Shown here: positions 1 through 10,376 of the stretch, piece after piece
Layout of the letters: the number at the start of each line of letters is the position of its first letter
Numbering within the stretch: position 1 is the stretch's first letter
Assembly: GCA_010093685.1 (NCBI GenBank)
Contig: MU006258.1
Coordinates: forward strand, 1-64,000
Length of the DNA stretch: 64,000 bases
Reading direction: 5' to 3'
From: Ophiobolus disseminans
Taxonomy: Eukaryota > Ascomycota > Dothideomycetes > Pleosporales > Phaeosphaeriaceae
Made by a program: the position numbers and the translations under genes
The notes under the pieces: model-generated
Database searches by the model: none
Told to the model about the DNA's origin: nothing
What the model saw: the letters and a program-made list of their open reading frames with translations, nothing else

Positions 1-196
1 GGAGGTGTAGCCCGAACTGCTGTGTTCATGCTTACGTAGGCAGTATCGAACATCCTTCCCTTCGTACTAGTGAGCGTTGCGCGTACAGAATTAAGAATGT
101 CGAAAGATATACGTGCTTGCTCTTTCTTCTAACTCTAAGCGATTCTGGAGCGTTCCACTCGAATAGCAACGCATTTGGCATACCCAAAACATAGAC

Positions 197-2896
197 ATGA
201 GCGAACCTAAGACTACCCTGTTTTCAGTCCTAGAGCATATTAAGGTACCTATCGATCGTCTAATGCCAAAACATGTTCACTCATCAAATCTAGCGATCTG
301 TCGATGTCTGGTTGCGTGCAGACACTCGACCTGATTACAACGACCTTGTAGCCTTGGTGCATGCATTAGATCTTTGGAAGAAAGAAGCAGAACAAAAACT
401 CTCTGAGACCACATCCAATCAAGCGGAGGAGGTGCAACCTTCACCTGCTAGTGAAAGCGCAACAACTGGCTTTCAGCGAGTCAACCAGCCAGGAGCTGAT
501 CAAATGAAGAGACGTTCCAACCGCATTGCTGCAATGTCACCGCTGTTTGTCGCTGAGAACGAGAGCCCTTCGGACACCAACGGCGACGATTTCGCAATGC
601 CTGATGCAGCTCTTAGAGACCAATCTGGCGAATCGCCATCGCTCTTTGCCCACCGGAGAAATAGTACAGCATTCAATGCGCCAAGGAGTGCTACGAGTTC
701 TGAAGGCGAGCAAGGAAGACATCTAAGCCCTACAGATCACGATACGACTCCTTATATACTTTTCTCACCTGAGCCTGCAGATAGCTGGCTGGACGATATT
801 GATTCTCCCACTAACCGTCCAATATGGCTGGAGCAAAGCCCTGTAGAGCACAGTGTGAATCCCAACGCTGGAACACCACGGTTCGAGACCTCTGGCACAG
901 ACATTGAGCTACCTGAAGCGCCATCTCCGCATTTCTTCGACGAGGCGTTCCAATCCGGTAGAGATGGAACTACTGTGGCTGAAGACGTACAACGATATGT
1001 GCTGCAAAGCCCGTCTCAAAACCCTGATGCGTCATCTCAGCATTACATCGACGGCGCACTTCATTTCGATAAAGACTATACTGCCAATTTGAAGCTAGAT
1101 CGAGTCTTCAATAAAATGACAGCAGATGACTGGGAAAACGCTATGCTTGGAGAACCACAGCATTTCCAGCAGCAAAGCCAGGCTAGGAACTCTGCAGAGC
1201 ATAGTATAGTCACTCCTGGACCCAACGTAATAGAACTCGATCATGTCTTCGGTGCAACGGTAGCGGATAGCCAAGAGCAAGAGACTGCTATGGCTGATGA
1301 TTCACGTCAAGCTGAAGGCCAGCCACGAAGTCAGCCTCAAAATTTTGCGGAAAATGCGTTCATCAAGAACTATCTAGATATTGCCTGCCAATCGAATTTT
1401 GGCCTTCCGAATGAACGTCTGACATGCACAGACCGTGTCGACGTGGAAGAGCTACTTCGACCACTTGTAGAAGAAGCACCTCTCTCTGCTAGGCTCGTTA
1501 ACAGCTTACTCTATACGTTGCTTCCTAGTACAGTGCGCCTAGTGGAAGTTGGTTCCTGCAACGACCATAACGACCTTTTCTTGGATGAGGATGTCGCCGA
1601 GAGTTTCGTCGCAGTCATCGTTCGAGCCGAAGAGACTCCGCCTTTTCTTGTGCTAGGAGACTGGTCTACAAAGACTTTATTTATCCTAGAGAGCAAAACA
1701 GAACACCTGCCGATCCTTGAGGTCTTTCGATCGCAATGCTTTGATTGGGAAGAAACATACGTTGATGTAAGTAGTTGATCTTGTACGACCTTTCCCGCCA
1801 CTAAGTCTCATAGCCCCATACTGTTGGACCACACATAGAAAGTAGTCTGCTCTCTATCTTCATAGCCGAAGCTTGCTTCATGAACCATCTACCGATTACC
1901 CAAGTTCCAGATTCTCGACACTTGCGCTTGCGCTTTCTAGGAGAGCTTGTAGCGCCTTATGAGAGCGATCTTGTACTCGAACAGTGTGGAATTCCAGAAA
2001 ACTTTGCACTGGTACAAAAGGTAGATGTACGAGAAATTGCTGCACAGACTGAGACGCTCACCCAAACTCTTACAATCGAAGTTCCGGAACTTGAGAAATT
2101 TGACATGCACGCGCTTCACAGAGTACTTCGTGAGAGGCCTGCTGAGATAAGTCGCAAGCGTTGTCTGAGAATACTGCAATACGTTAACGAGATCGGCTCA
2201 TCTAACATTCTAGAGGCACTCAAACTAGGTCTTGCTGCGGCACCTCGAGAGAGAACAGCCAAGCCTACCGAAAGACCCTTCGTCGAAAAGCTTTTCCACA
2301 TCCATCTCTATTTGGACAATCAAGACAGCCAAAGTCACCTTCTGGTCGCTAGAAATCGGTACATCAAGTACTGTTACTATGAGACATATCTACATGCTGA
2401 GGAAGCGCTTCAAACCGAGAAACGTAATAGTAGTCGAGAAAAGCGAAAAATCTCCGCTATTAAGCTGACTGAAAGCTATCAAAAAGGTTTTCGTGGAAGT
2501 TTACCTCCCACACCGCACACTGATGTTATTGAACATACCTTCACAGATCTTGATAATGCCCAAAAAAAGAGACGGGCTCCAGACATGATCAAGGATGAGA
2601 TCGCGCAGAGACTTGCAAAGCATTACAAGAGAGACGAAAAGCGCATTAGACAAGATATCACTAGGTACATTAAGGAAGGAAAAGCACTGCACTTTATCCT
2701 TCAAGGTACTGTTTGTCTGAACCCAGGTCTATTAGTGTTGTTCCCCAGCAAAGGTGCGCACCCACCTTCCCTTGAAATGGATCATTTTATGCTGGACCTC
2801 GATGAAGCGGAGCAAAAGAGCCTTGGAAAGCCGATAGACACAAAAGAGTACGACCTACCATTCTATAATGAGGGTGTTTCACTAATGTTGTTCTAA
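197..2896 (+). CDS. Hypothetical protein with weak Ulp1-like segment
   Basis: I do not recognise the family. Predicted exons are 197-244, 294-1766 and 1814-2896 (867 residues). Both introns are phase 0 and 47-49 bp, and the frame stays open across both joins; the second donor is gtaagtag. The long middle open frame has no ATG at its start, which is why the short first exon beginning MSEPKTTL is needed. The first 350 residues look disordered. From about residue 400 to 580 the order of hydrophobic strands (FVAVIVRAEETPPFLVLGDW, then ITQVPDSRHLRLRFLGEL) recalls the core of C48/Ulp1 cysteine peptidases, but the expected His-Trp and catalytic Cys are not visible, so any such domain would be inactive. 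The C-terminus is basic, then acidic. The family link is inference only; that the gene is coding is well supported. Confidence 0.6.
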
Positions 2897-3386
2897 AGCA
2901 TAGATGGATTGACGCAAGTAGAGGCAGTTTGGTTCGGCAAGGTCTTACAGGCTAGACCAGCACTTTTAGAACAAGTACCGAGGACAGTTATGAACCTTGT
3001 CTCAAATAGCCTAACAAAATGTGCGAGTCTTGGAGAGCGGAACCCACATGCTTTTGAAAACAAGCCACTCCATTTTTTTTTAGAATAATTCATTGGAAAA
3101 TCATGATCGAATGATCTCTGCGATAGCTTACTTCCTGCTGACCCTACCTGAAATCCACCGCCTGAACTAATACACAGGCCTGTTCAAGACTGCGTGAGTT
3201 CTACTTTTGGCTCCTGCACAAAGAAGTGCCCTTCAAACGATGTCTCTTCCGAACTGATTACCTAATTACCTATGCCAGTTAGTAAACAAACGTTCCGTTC
3301 TGACGGTCATGCATGCCGTGGGGTATACTGTACTGGGCGCGCTTCTGCTTAGCTAACACAGCCCGACCTTCTAAAGACTGATTGAG

Positions 3387-3394
3387 TATATAAG
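3387..3394 (+). promoter_or_regulatory. TATA box of the 3461 gene
   Basis: The sequence tatataag lies about 67 bp before the ATG at 3461, a usual spacing for a fungal core promoter. No other candidate element was seen nearby. Confidence 0.45.
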
Positions 3395-3460
3395 TACTCA
3401 CGCCCCATCAGAATGTTTGCTCTGTACCTTTGAGCGTGTCCTCAGGCTCTCTCACAAAAC

Positions 3461-4129
3461 ATGGATAACAACGACACCGCCTCCAAAGCAGTCACGATCA
3501 AAAGTGATGCCGCAAACGCTATAGCATGTAATGAGGATTGGTCGTGTTTGGGCGCCATCAGCATCGATCGTCAGATCATTCTGGTAATCTGGGAATGTAC
3601 ATGGCATTCTGTGGATACGTATCATTCTCTGCGCCGAAAGGGATACGAAGGATGGCTGGTTCACGCAAAAGAGGAAGATCAGTTACTTATAGCATGGGAG
3701 CCTACCTTGGAGAAGAAGTCACTACAACTCCAGCCCCTTCCACCCCCTTTGGAGCCTATTGTGGAAGTCAGGCGCGACCGCCCTGGCTTGCTGGGATACA
3801 TTGCGGCCAAGGAGTTGAGGGTAACATCTGGTAAGGGCAGCAAACGCCTTGCTTTCCTGGCCTATTGGAGGACAGCCCCAATGACAGAAGCACTCTTCTT
3901 CTATCTACAAAAAACATATTCTAGTCACCGAGGCCATATCGTAAATGCTGAGTCAAAACGAGTCTGGATACAATGGGAACCTACATGGGTTTACTATGAA
4001 GATCTGAACGAAAGCAGGAAGAGAAAACTTTTTCCGTCGCGCAACAATCCCGAAGAGCTGTTGCGCCAATTCCATAGAATTGTTGTTGACCGTTCTACGT
4101 CCTTGGCGGTGCAAAAGCAGTTTGTGTAA
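3461..4129 (+). CDS. Hypothetical protein with three WExTW-like motifs
   Basis: A single-exon frame of 222 residues starts at an ATG behind a good TATA box. It contains three similar short motifs: VIWECTWHS near residue 45, IAWEPTLE near 80 and IQWEPTWV near 170. Each follows a run of alternating hydrophobic residues. This resembles the second half of fungal chromodomains, where a strand is followed by W-x-x-T-W, but the aromatic cage of a complete chromodomain is not evident. There is no signal peptide or membrane segment. A chromo-like or otherwise repeated beta-rich fold is possible; the function is unknown. No intron is needed. Confidence 0.6.
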   Translation: MDNNDTASKAVTIKSDAANAIACNEDWSCLGAISIDRQIILVIWECTWHSVDTYHSLRRKGYEGWLVHAKEEDQLLIAWEPTLEKKSLQLQPLPPPLEPIVEVRRDRPGLLGYIAAKELRVTSGKGSKRLAFLAYWRTAPMTEALFFYLQKTYSSHRGHIVNAESKRVWIQWEPTWVYYEDLNESRKRKLFPSRNNPEELLRQFHRIVVDRSTSLAVQKQFV

Positions 4130-4513
4130 CGCTTAAGTAGTGTCTTACTGTAGTAGACTGCTTTAATGTTTTCAAATCATCTCTAGTGCTCTTAGTGCGT
4201 CCATAGTGCATTATAAGAGACGAGGTATGTGCAGAAGGAACAACATATAAACCAGTAAGCTTCAGCCGGGGCTGGCTTACTGTTCAACTTCGACCTAATT
4301 TTGATTGGTCTCTGCTCATTCTGTTCTTAGATTTTGTCCTTGGATTTTATTGATTATGGGAGCACGTACGTTGATTTCCTCGACCTTTGCTACAAGACAA
4401 CACTAAGCTTGCATTGAATAGTCCCTGCACAGCGGATACTGTATGACAAGAATACTACCGACACAGTAGATACCACCTACTTATAGCTAATATTCTAAAA
4501 CTAAAGAACGTAG

Positions 4514-5041
4514 GATGCAGCTACGGTTCTCGAAACTATATTTAATAATAACCTCGAATTTCGGGCTCCAGATTCCAAATTCGAGAACATTTACGACCGA
4601 TTGAGGTCTGACAGAGACATATGGGTACTTTAAGTACACATACTATTAAGACTGCACTGGCTAATTCTAGTCTTATAGGTCGACTATGAGCTGGGGAAGA
4701 ATTATCGCCCAGTTGCGCGGATCTGCCTTGGCGGATCGCGAGAATACAAACACGGCGTGGATGGCCAATACTACATACAGCGTAACAAGTACTTAGATAC
4801 TAGCAAGGAATTTTAGGTTGTTGCAAACCAGTCGTATATGGTTAATACCTGGCCGCAACACCTTCGAGACATATTTCGTCGCTGCACTAAACAAAAGTTT
4901 AAGACTGCTTTCTTCTATGTGAAGATATCAAAGGAAGACTGTCAGTATGTAGTGGAAGAGGTAGATAGCGTTGGTGATTACAATAATTATCAAAGCCTCA
5001 GACTGCAACGATTGACCATCTCCCTCTTAGTAAATTATTAA
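4514..5041 (+). pseudogene. TAG-interrupted gene fragment of unknown family
   Basis: Two exons are visible: 4514-4624 (after an acceptor AG at 4512-4513) and 4679-5041, joined in phase 0 across a 54-bp GT-AG intron with a gctaatt branch-like site. Together they encode about 158 residues. The frame is broken once, by TAG at 4814-4816 between the segments NKYLDTSKEF and VVANQSYMVNTWP. The composition reads like real protein (for example YRPVARICLGGSREYKHGVD). The 5' part is missing or unresolved. No alternative splice that I could find removes the TAG and keeps frame. It may be a pseudogene, or a gene that relies on readthrough or RNA editing. It ends 28 bp from the 3' end of the convergent gene at 5069-6334. 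Confidence 0.45.
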
Positions 5042-5068
5042 CAAGATCATAGTCATGTGCTCTGCTAT

Positions 5069-6334
5069 TCAATCTGCTATCCCAGCAAGTACTTTTCGCA
5101 AAAGCGTGCCCTTAATCGTGCTACGTCCAAGATCACCCGGGAGCTCTACGCAGTTGCAAAAGCCTTTGCTAATGTTGCTACATCTACTAAGCTTATAACA
5201 GATATCACTAGGACCAGAACCTGGAAGACTAGCAAAACAAATTCGGGAAGACTTAACTCTTCTTGTTTCTTTCATTGTTAAGCATTTGTTAGTGCATTGT
5301 GGAACATGTGTGCTCGCTGGTGTGAACGTGCTGGTGTGTGCGCCCTCCACAATTACGATATTAACCTTCGAGCCGAGCCCGCATGCGACAGATTCTTGAG
5401 CATCAATCAAAGCCTGAATTGCTACATCGGCTGATTTGATACGCGTTCCAGCTTCGTATGACGTTTTCATGAGGCTGTCGTAGTTGTAGATCGCGAAATT
5501 GAGAGGAACGGGATCCATGTAGCGAGGAAGCAATTCTCGCGCTTTTTGAATGATGATTTGCTTCCAGTCTGATGTAGAAGCCCCTGATCGCAATTGAGAT
5601 AGGCCGAAAGCTATCTCAATCGTCTTCGTCATCTCTTGCACAGTGAAATGCTTCTTGCACCTGGCGGACTGTGTCTCCATTGTACAAAGGTCGTTACAAT
5701 AACGGCCTGCATTCTTGTGCAGCACCAAGTCTATCCAATAGCCTTGTCGTGTCTTTCTGAATGCAGTTTGCCAGTCTGCTCCTCCGATGCGCACCATTCC
5801 CACCTGCACCAAATGTTCAACCCATACCTGCATTCCTTCGTGCACACTTTCGATGTTCATGAGCTTTAATAGCACTGCTGTGTCCCCTCTTGGATAGCGC
5901 AGCGATCGACTCGGAAATATGACCTTCGCATCTTTAGGTTTAACACGATCAAAGACAGCCTTCACAGCAACTAGGAGGTCGAATTGTAGTTTCCAGTAGC
6001 TTGGCAACCCTTCGTGTAGAAATATCTGAAAGGCTTGTTCTTTTATCTGTATTTGAAAAAGCCTGTCTTCTACTAGATTATGTACGTCGTCTGTATACTT
6101 GTCTGTAGTGGGTAGCTCTTGAATGTGTGATGACTGAGGACAGATACGTCTCTCTTGGGCTTGGTCCGGTTGAGAGAGAGCACAGGTTAAACCAGAAAAG
6201 CAGACCATGGAGTGTATAGTGGTGCTCGAAAAAAAGTGAAGTAAGAATTTCGCGGCCTTCTCTGTCAAGCGTGGCGAGCGTTCCTTATAACACATGCCCT
6301 CGCAATCGTACACCAATTTGAGTAAGGTACGCAT
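5069..6334 (-). CDS. Hypothetical protein, 421 residues
   Basis: This long uninterrupted minus-strand frame starts at ATG 6334. I do not recognise it. The N-terminal 60 residues hold a short hydrophobic stretch (FSGLTCALS) but no clear signal peptide. The middle part is well ordered in composition, with conserved-looking stretches such as MVRIGGADWQTAFRKTRQGY and ELLPRYMDPVPLNFAIYNYD. The last 70 residues are Cys- and Ser-rich and may be a badly predicted exon: the GLGSKVNIVIVEG segment ends just before a low-quality tail. It lies between the interrupted gene at 4.5-5.0 kb and the CAP protein, in the secreted-protein patch. The start and the 3' exon limit are uncertain. Confidence 0.5.
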   Translation of the reverse strand: MRTLLKLVYDCEGMCYKERSPRLTEKAAKFLLHFFSSTTIHSMVCFSGLTCALSQPDQAQERRICPQSSHIQELPTTDKYTDDVHNLVEDRLFQIQIKEQAFQIFLHEGLPSYWKLQFDLLVAVKAVFDRVKPKDAKVIFPSRSLRYPRGDTAVLLKLMNIESVHEGMQVWVEHLVQVGMVRIGGADWQTAFRKTRQGYWIDLVLHKNAGRYCNDLCTMETQSARCKKHFTVQEMTKTIEIAFGLSQLRSGASTSDWKQIIIQKARELLPRYMDPVPLNFAIYNYDSLMKTSYEAGTRIKSADVAIQALIDAQESVACGLGSKVNIVIVEGAHTSTFTPASTHVPQCTNKCLTMKETRRVKSSRICFASLPGSGPSDICYKLSRCSNISKGFCNCVELPGDLGRSTIKGTLLRKVLAGIAD

Positions 6335-6362
6335 AGTACTTCTTCCATTTCTTTTTAGCTAT

Positions 6363-6911
6363 CTATGCAAGATCGCAACCGGTAATGCTACGAAAACTAG
6401 CACAGCCTATCCTAGTGTACTTTGTTGAGGTCAAAATTTCAGCATGGCCAGTAGTGGTGTAGCGCCATCCTTCTGACTTAGTGTCGCAAATAGCGTCCAT
6501 TCCAGCCATATCAGGCTTTTCGCACAGCCAGCCACCAACGAGAATGCGCTCGAAATTTGTGTTGATATCACCCGGACCAAGAACCTGCGCCAATGAGCCA
6601 GGGTTAAGCTCGTGGACCATTTGACCATTGCCTTTTACGCAAGTTTTGAGAGCATTGGCCTCAAGGGTATTGTCTTGGGTAAGGATAGCTAGTCCAAGCT
6701 GGACTCGCCATTTGTTAACTACCGACATATATCCGCTGCTACCAAGAGACGCAGAAGGCACTGGGAGGACGCTACTCGGACTGAGAAAGAAGGGTATAAT
6801 AACAGCAGTGGAAGTAATGCGTTTTGTGTAGCACCTACAAGATGCGTGCGTTGTTATATTATATGCGCTAGCTCCGTAGGCGAGAACGATTAGAGCGTTG
6901 AAAAATTTCAT
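6363..6911 (-). CDS. Secreted CAP/SCP-domain protein
   Basis: This frame of 182 residues begins MKFFNALIVLAYGASAYN, a clear secretion signal with cleavage after about residue 16. The mature part carries the marks of fungal CAP (SCP/PR-1-like) proteins: NKWRVQLGLAILTQDNTLEANA (helix 1 region), NGQMVHELNPGSLAQVLGPG, ERILVGGWLCEKP and GHAEILTSTKYTRIGCA, ending in CDLA. Cysteines in ALKTC, WLC, DAIC, IGC and GCDLA would form the usual disulfides. The known role of the family is secreted and often lipid- or sterol-binding; the exact ligand here is unknown. The residues between about 25 and 60 are a low-complexity linker. The gene is intronless and close to the chitinase on the opposite strand, with about 250 bp of shared upstream space. 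Confidence 0.8.
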   Translation of the reverse strand: MKFFNALIVLAYGASAYNITTHASCRCYTKRITSTAVIIPFFLSPSSVLPVPSASLGSSGYMSVVNKWRVQLGLAILTQDNTLEANALKTCVKGNGQMVHELNPGSLAQVLGPGDINTNFERILVGGWLCEKPDMAGMDAICDTKSEGWRYTTTGHAEILTSTKYTRIGCASFRSITGCDLA

Positions 6912-7163
6912 GACAGCTCATACAGTTTGTCTCAAGGAAACCATCTTCTAACAGTTGTTTAGAGAACACTTAAGTACTGCGAGACAGCAGATTCAGGAAT
7001 ACATTGATGCCAAGGAACTGCAAAGCAGGCGAAAAATTGCGAATGGTCTAGGTGCTGTAAAGAGCGCCCACAGCACATTCCTATTTAGATAAGGAGTCTC
7101 ATTGCCGCAAGATTCATGAATTCGTCTTTTCTGTTTAATTGCAAGTATATTCGTACTACAGAG

Positions 7164-8767
7164 ATGCACTTGCTGCTCATACTTGCTGCTTCCTTGACGA
7201 CCTTTCCTGCAGCGACCTACTGCACTACGAACACCTATAAAAACGTAGCTTACTTTGCAAACTGGGTACAGTAACCTACTTTGTGCAACAAAGTGCTACC
7301 AGAGTTTGTGCTAATATATCAGGCTATCTACGGACGCAACTTTCATCCTCAAGACTTGAATGCTAGCGCCCTTACTCATGTTCTCTATGCTTTTGCGAAC
7401 ATCCAACCTGATACTGGAGAGGTCTATCTCTCTGATACATGGTCTGATATAAGCAAGCATTACTCTACTGACTCATGGAATGATCATGGTCTTAATGTCT
7501 ACGGATGTGTGAAGCAGCTATTCTTACAGAAGAAGCGAAATCGTAATCTAAAAACACTTCTTTCGATTGGCGGATGGACTTTCTCCAAAAATTTTGCCCA
7601 GCCAGCCTCTACTGATGCCAGTAGATCCAGATTTGCAAGTAGTGCGGTCCAACTGCTTAAGGATCTTGGTTTTGACGGTATGCGACGGGATCTGCCCTAT
7701 ACAGGCACTGCTAATCACGATTGCTACTAATAGGCCTCGATATCGACTAGGAGTACCCACAAAGTATAACATACCAAACAATCTACGTTATTGTAATGCT
7801 AATAGTGTATCTAAAGATGAGGCTCAAGCGGAAGACCTCGTATCTCTACTTGCTAAGACCCGAGAGGTACGTCAATGACCTACATCTAGGCATAGCTAAC
7901 GTGAGAAGCATCTAAATGCATACACAAAACAGCACGCAAGTAACGACAGTCTTCTACTGACCGCTGCGGGCCCCGCAGGTAGCTGAACATGCATTAACTT
8001 TCTATGCCACACCACTTGCTTACATATTCAAGGTCCTACAAATTACAAAATACTCAAGCTAGCCGCTATGGATAAGCACCTTGACTTTTGGAATTTGATG
8101 TGAGTCACGTTATGTCCTCTACACCCATTGCTGAGTTCTGTAGGGCCTACGACTACTCTAGCTTCAAGGACGGTGTCGCCAGCCATAATTCGAACTGGAA
8201 AGCATCATCTAGTAACCCAAGTAGTACGCCTTACAATTCTGATCAGCCGATCTTTGACTACATTGCGGCAGGAGTCCCAGCCAAAAAGATTGTCGTAGGA
8301 GTGCCACTATACGGGCGCTCCTTCGCTAATACTAATGGTCCTGGTAGTTCTTTCTCTGGCGTTGGAAAGGGCACCTGGGAGTCCGGAATCTATGATTACA
8401 AGGACTTGCCTCTGCCAGGCACGGAGATATCGAATGACTTGTCAATTGCAGCCGGCTGGACCTACAACCCCACTCAGCAGTTTATGGTCAGCTTTGACAC
8501 GCCTGATACTACGTTGCTGAAGGCTGAGTACATCAAGGCTCAGAACCTGGGCGGTGCGATGTGGTGGGAGTTAAGCGGTGACAAAACAGATAACTATTCT
8601 CTTGTTTCAACTGTCAGTCTATGCTCCGTTCCTTTACTACAAAAACTAATAAGCTATAGTTTGTCAAAGGTATCGGAGGCAGCAGTGCTCTCGAACAAAG
8701 CCGCAATCTTCTCCAATATCCCGATTCTATCTATGAAAACTTGAGGAAGAATATGCAAGACGAATAG
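7164..8767 (+). pseudogene. GH18 chitinase with a TAG inside the DxxDxDWE active site
   Basis: Eight exons rebuild a GH18 family chitinase of 416 codons: 7164-7265, 7323-7677, 7734-7763, 7817-7866, 7909-7978, 8033-8099, 8144-8612 and 8660-8767. All introns are GT-AG and 42-57 bp. The protein starts with a signal peptide (MHLLLILAASLTTFPAATYC) and shows VAYFANW, LLSIGGWTFS, LLLTAAGPAG, NLMAYDYSS, VVGVPLYGRSF and GGAMWWELSGDKT, and it ends in a normal C-terminus. The only lesion is codon 158, TAG at 7748-7750, exactly where the Trp of the catalytic DGLDIDWEYP motif belongs; the catalytic Glu is the next codon. It would hydrolyse chitin in the wall or outside the cell if the stop were read as Trp. 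Everything downstream is intact, so the change is recent, masked or edited. An alternative acceptor is described under findings. Confidence 0.9.
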
Positions 8768-9536
8768 TTGGGCATAGATCTCAAACTACGTAATGTTAGG
8801 CAAGAAATTTGGTGTACCAGCACTGACCAACAATATCACCAGGATCGCGGAGTTGCCACGTAGTCAATTCATAGAAGCGATTTTCTGTAGTCTAAAATAC
8901 ACTCCCGCCATATTCGTAGCTAAATAGGATCTCCTCGTACACGTTCTTGACAAAGAATTGATGTTCTGGAGCTGCAATGGTGGACCCAATATTCTAGCAA
9001 CTACTTGCACTAACTGACGGCAACGAACACGTGTTCAGATAGCTTGTGGAGGGTAGGCGTGTCAGCATAAGCAATAAGCGCGTGCTTTTGCAGCTTAGGC
9101 ATGCCAGGATTAAGGTACGTCTCAACCCACGAGTGCCCATTTGCTGACTAGTCATAGAGTAGACGGGAGTATGAGCCTGGGGAGAGGGGCTGTACATATG
9201 CTAGCGCCAGAGAAGGCTATGCCGCGTCGGGCTGCGAGGTGATACCTCAGATTGGAACACAGGCACAGAGAAAAACCACAATATAAATCGCGGCAAGTAC
9301 AGTAAACCATTTCCATTCTTTCAATATTCGTCACCTTCGGCCACATATCTCGTTCTTGACCAATACATTTTACTAAGAACCACAGTCAGGCATAACCCAG
9401 AGCAACGCCCTAACAATATCACGCTTCTACTACTTACTCAAGGTGTTTCACTCTTCGTGCCTATAGACCATGTACGCCCAACCTTAGATCAAACTATGCA
9501 CTAGCTAATCAGCGCAGGAATCGTTTCGAGGAAGAC
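8768..9536. other. Spacer with one possible minus-strand 3' exon
   Basis: No complete gene was found. On the minus strand, 9147-9010 follows a good acceptor (gactag) and encodes 45 residues with protein-like composition (NGHSWVETYLNPGMPKLQKH) before TAG. I could not connect it to a convincing upstream exon or start, so it may be a gene remnant. Confidence 0.3.
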
Positions 9537-10376
9537 ATGGCAAAAGACACTGCACCGCCGGCGAAGGAGCCGTCAAAGATTAATGCGATGGTGCTAAAAG
9601 ATACCAACGTAGGCCGAAGGATGTGCGGATTCTGCAAAGCTATGACCCTCGAAGTCTCACTTGGAAACAATGGCCAACCTATCGACGACAAGTCAAAGCA
9701 GCTGATACCGTCACCTACGGAGAAAAGGGAGCCCCATCCACAATTTTCCGTCCATCTCCCTCCCTCGGAGATCAGTCCCAAAAGAATCAGCCTCTTTACC
9801 GCTGGCAGCATCGAAATGGGCGCAGCAGTACCCTGGCAAAACCGCCTGATCGAGCATCTCAAGCACCTCCCTATTACTATCAGCAATCCGCGGAAAGACT
9901 CCTGGGACCCCAAAGTCGACGTGAAGTCGCATGATGTTAAATTTAAGATGCAGGTCGAATGGGAACTTGAGGCGCTCAAGCGCGCAACAGTCATTTGCTT
10001 CTTCTACGACGTTGACACTATCAGCCCCGTCACACTTATGGAACTGGGCCTATGGGCTAATTCAGGCAAAGTAATTGTCTGCTGTGGCGGCAAATACTGG
10101 CGCAGCGGTAACGTGGATATTGTGTGCGACCGGTACAATATCCCCCGCGTGGACAGCTTCGAGATGCTTATCCCAGCCGTAGAGGAGTTTCTGCGCATGA
10201 AGAGCACGGTCTTGGACGAGAGAGACAATCTAAAGGAGGGCGAGCTGCAGACCAAGCAGTGGTGGTTGAGATTTAGGGATCCTGAGAAGCTAGCAGCGGA
10301 GAATAAGGCGAAGGAACAGTATATTGAGTGGAAGACTCTAGAGACTGCGAAGCAGAAGAATATACAAGATGAATAG
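9537..10376 (+). CDS. Nucleoside 2-deoxyribosyltransferase-like protein
   Basis: A single-exon gene of 279 residues. From about residue 83 to 215 it has the features of the nucleoside 2-deoxyribosyltransferase-like fold: RISLFTAGSIEMGAAVPWQ, then WELEALKRATVICFFYDVDT, then SPVTLMELGLWANSGKVIVC with the acidic MELG that corresponds to the catalytic Glu region, and YWRSGNVDIVCDRYNIPRV. Family members cleave or transfer the deoxyribose of nucleosides, but fungal stand-alone copies are uncharacterised and the substrate is unknown. The first 80 residues (including MCGFCKAM, with two close Cys) look disordered. The C-terminal 50 residues are charged and probably helical. No signal peptide, so it should act inside the cell. 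Its last 30 or so bases closely match the 3' end of the chitinase gene. Confidence 0.75.
   Translation: MAKDTAPPAKEPSKINAMVLKDTNVGRRMCGFCKAMTLEVSLGNNGQPIDDKSKQLIPSPTEKREPHPQFSVHLPPSEISPKRISLFTAGSIEMGAAVPWQNRLIEHLKHLPITISNPRKDSWDPKVDVKSHDVKFKMQVEWELEALKRATVICFFYDVDTISPVTLMELGLWANSGKVIVCCGGKYWRSGNVDIVCDRYNIPRVDSFEMLIPAVEEFLRMKSTVLDERDNLKEGELQTKQWWLRFRDPEKLAAENKAKEQYIEWKTLETAKQKNIQDE

Noticed and set aside
4551..4596. 9-bp inverted repeat ctcgaattt/aaattcgag
   Set aside because: Lies inside a predicted exon and is short enough to be chance.
7164..8767. Chitinase broken by several frameshifts
   Set aside because: All apparent frame changes coincide with good GT-AG introns; only the TAG at 7748 remains.
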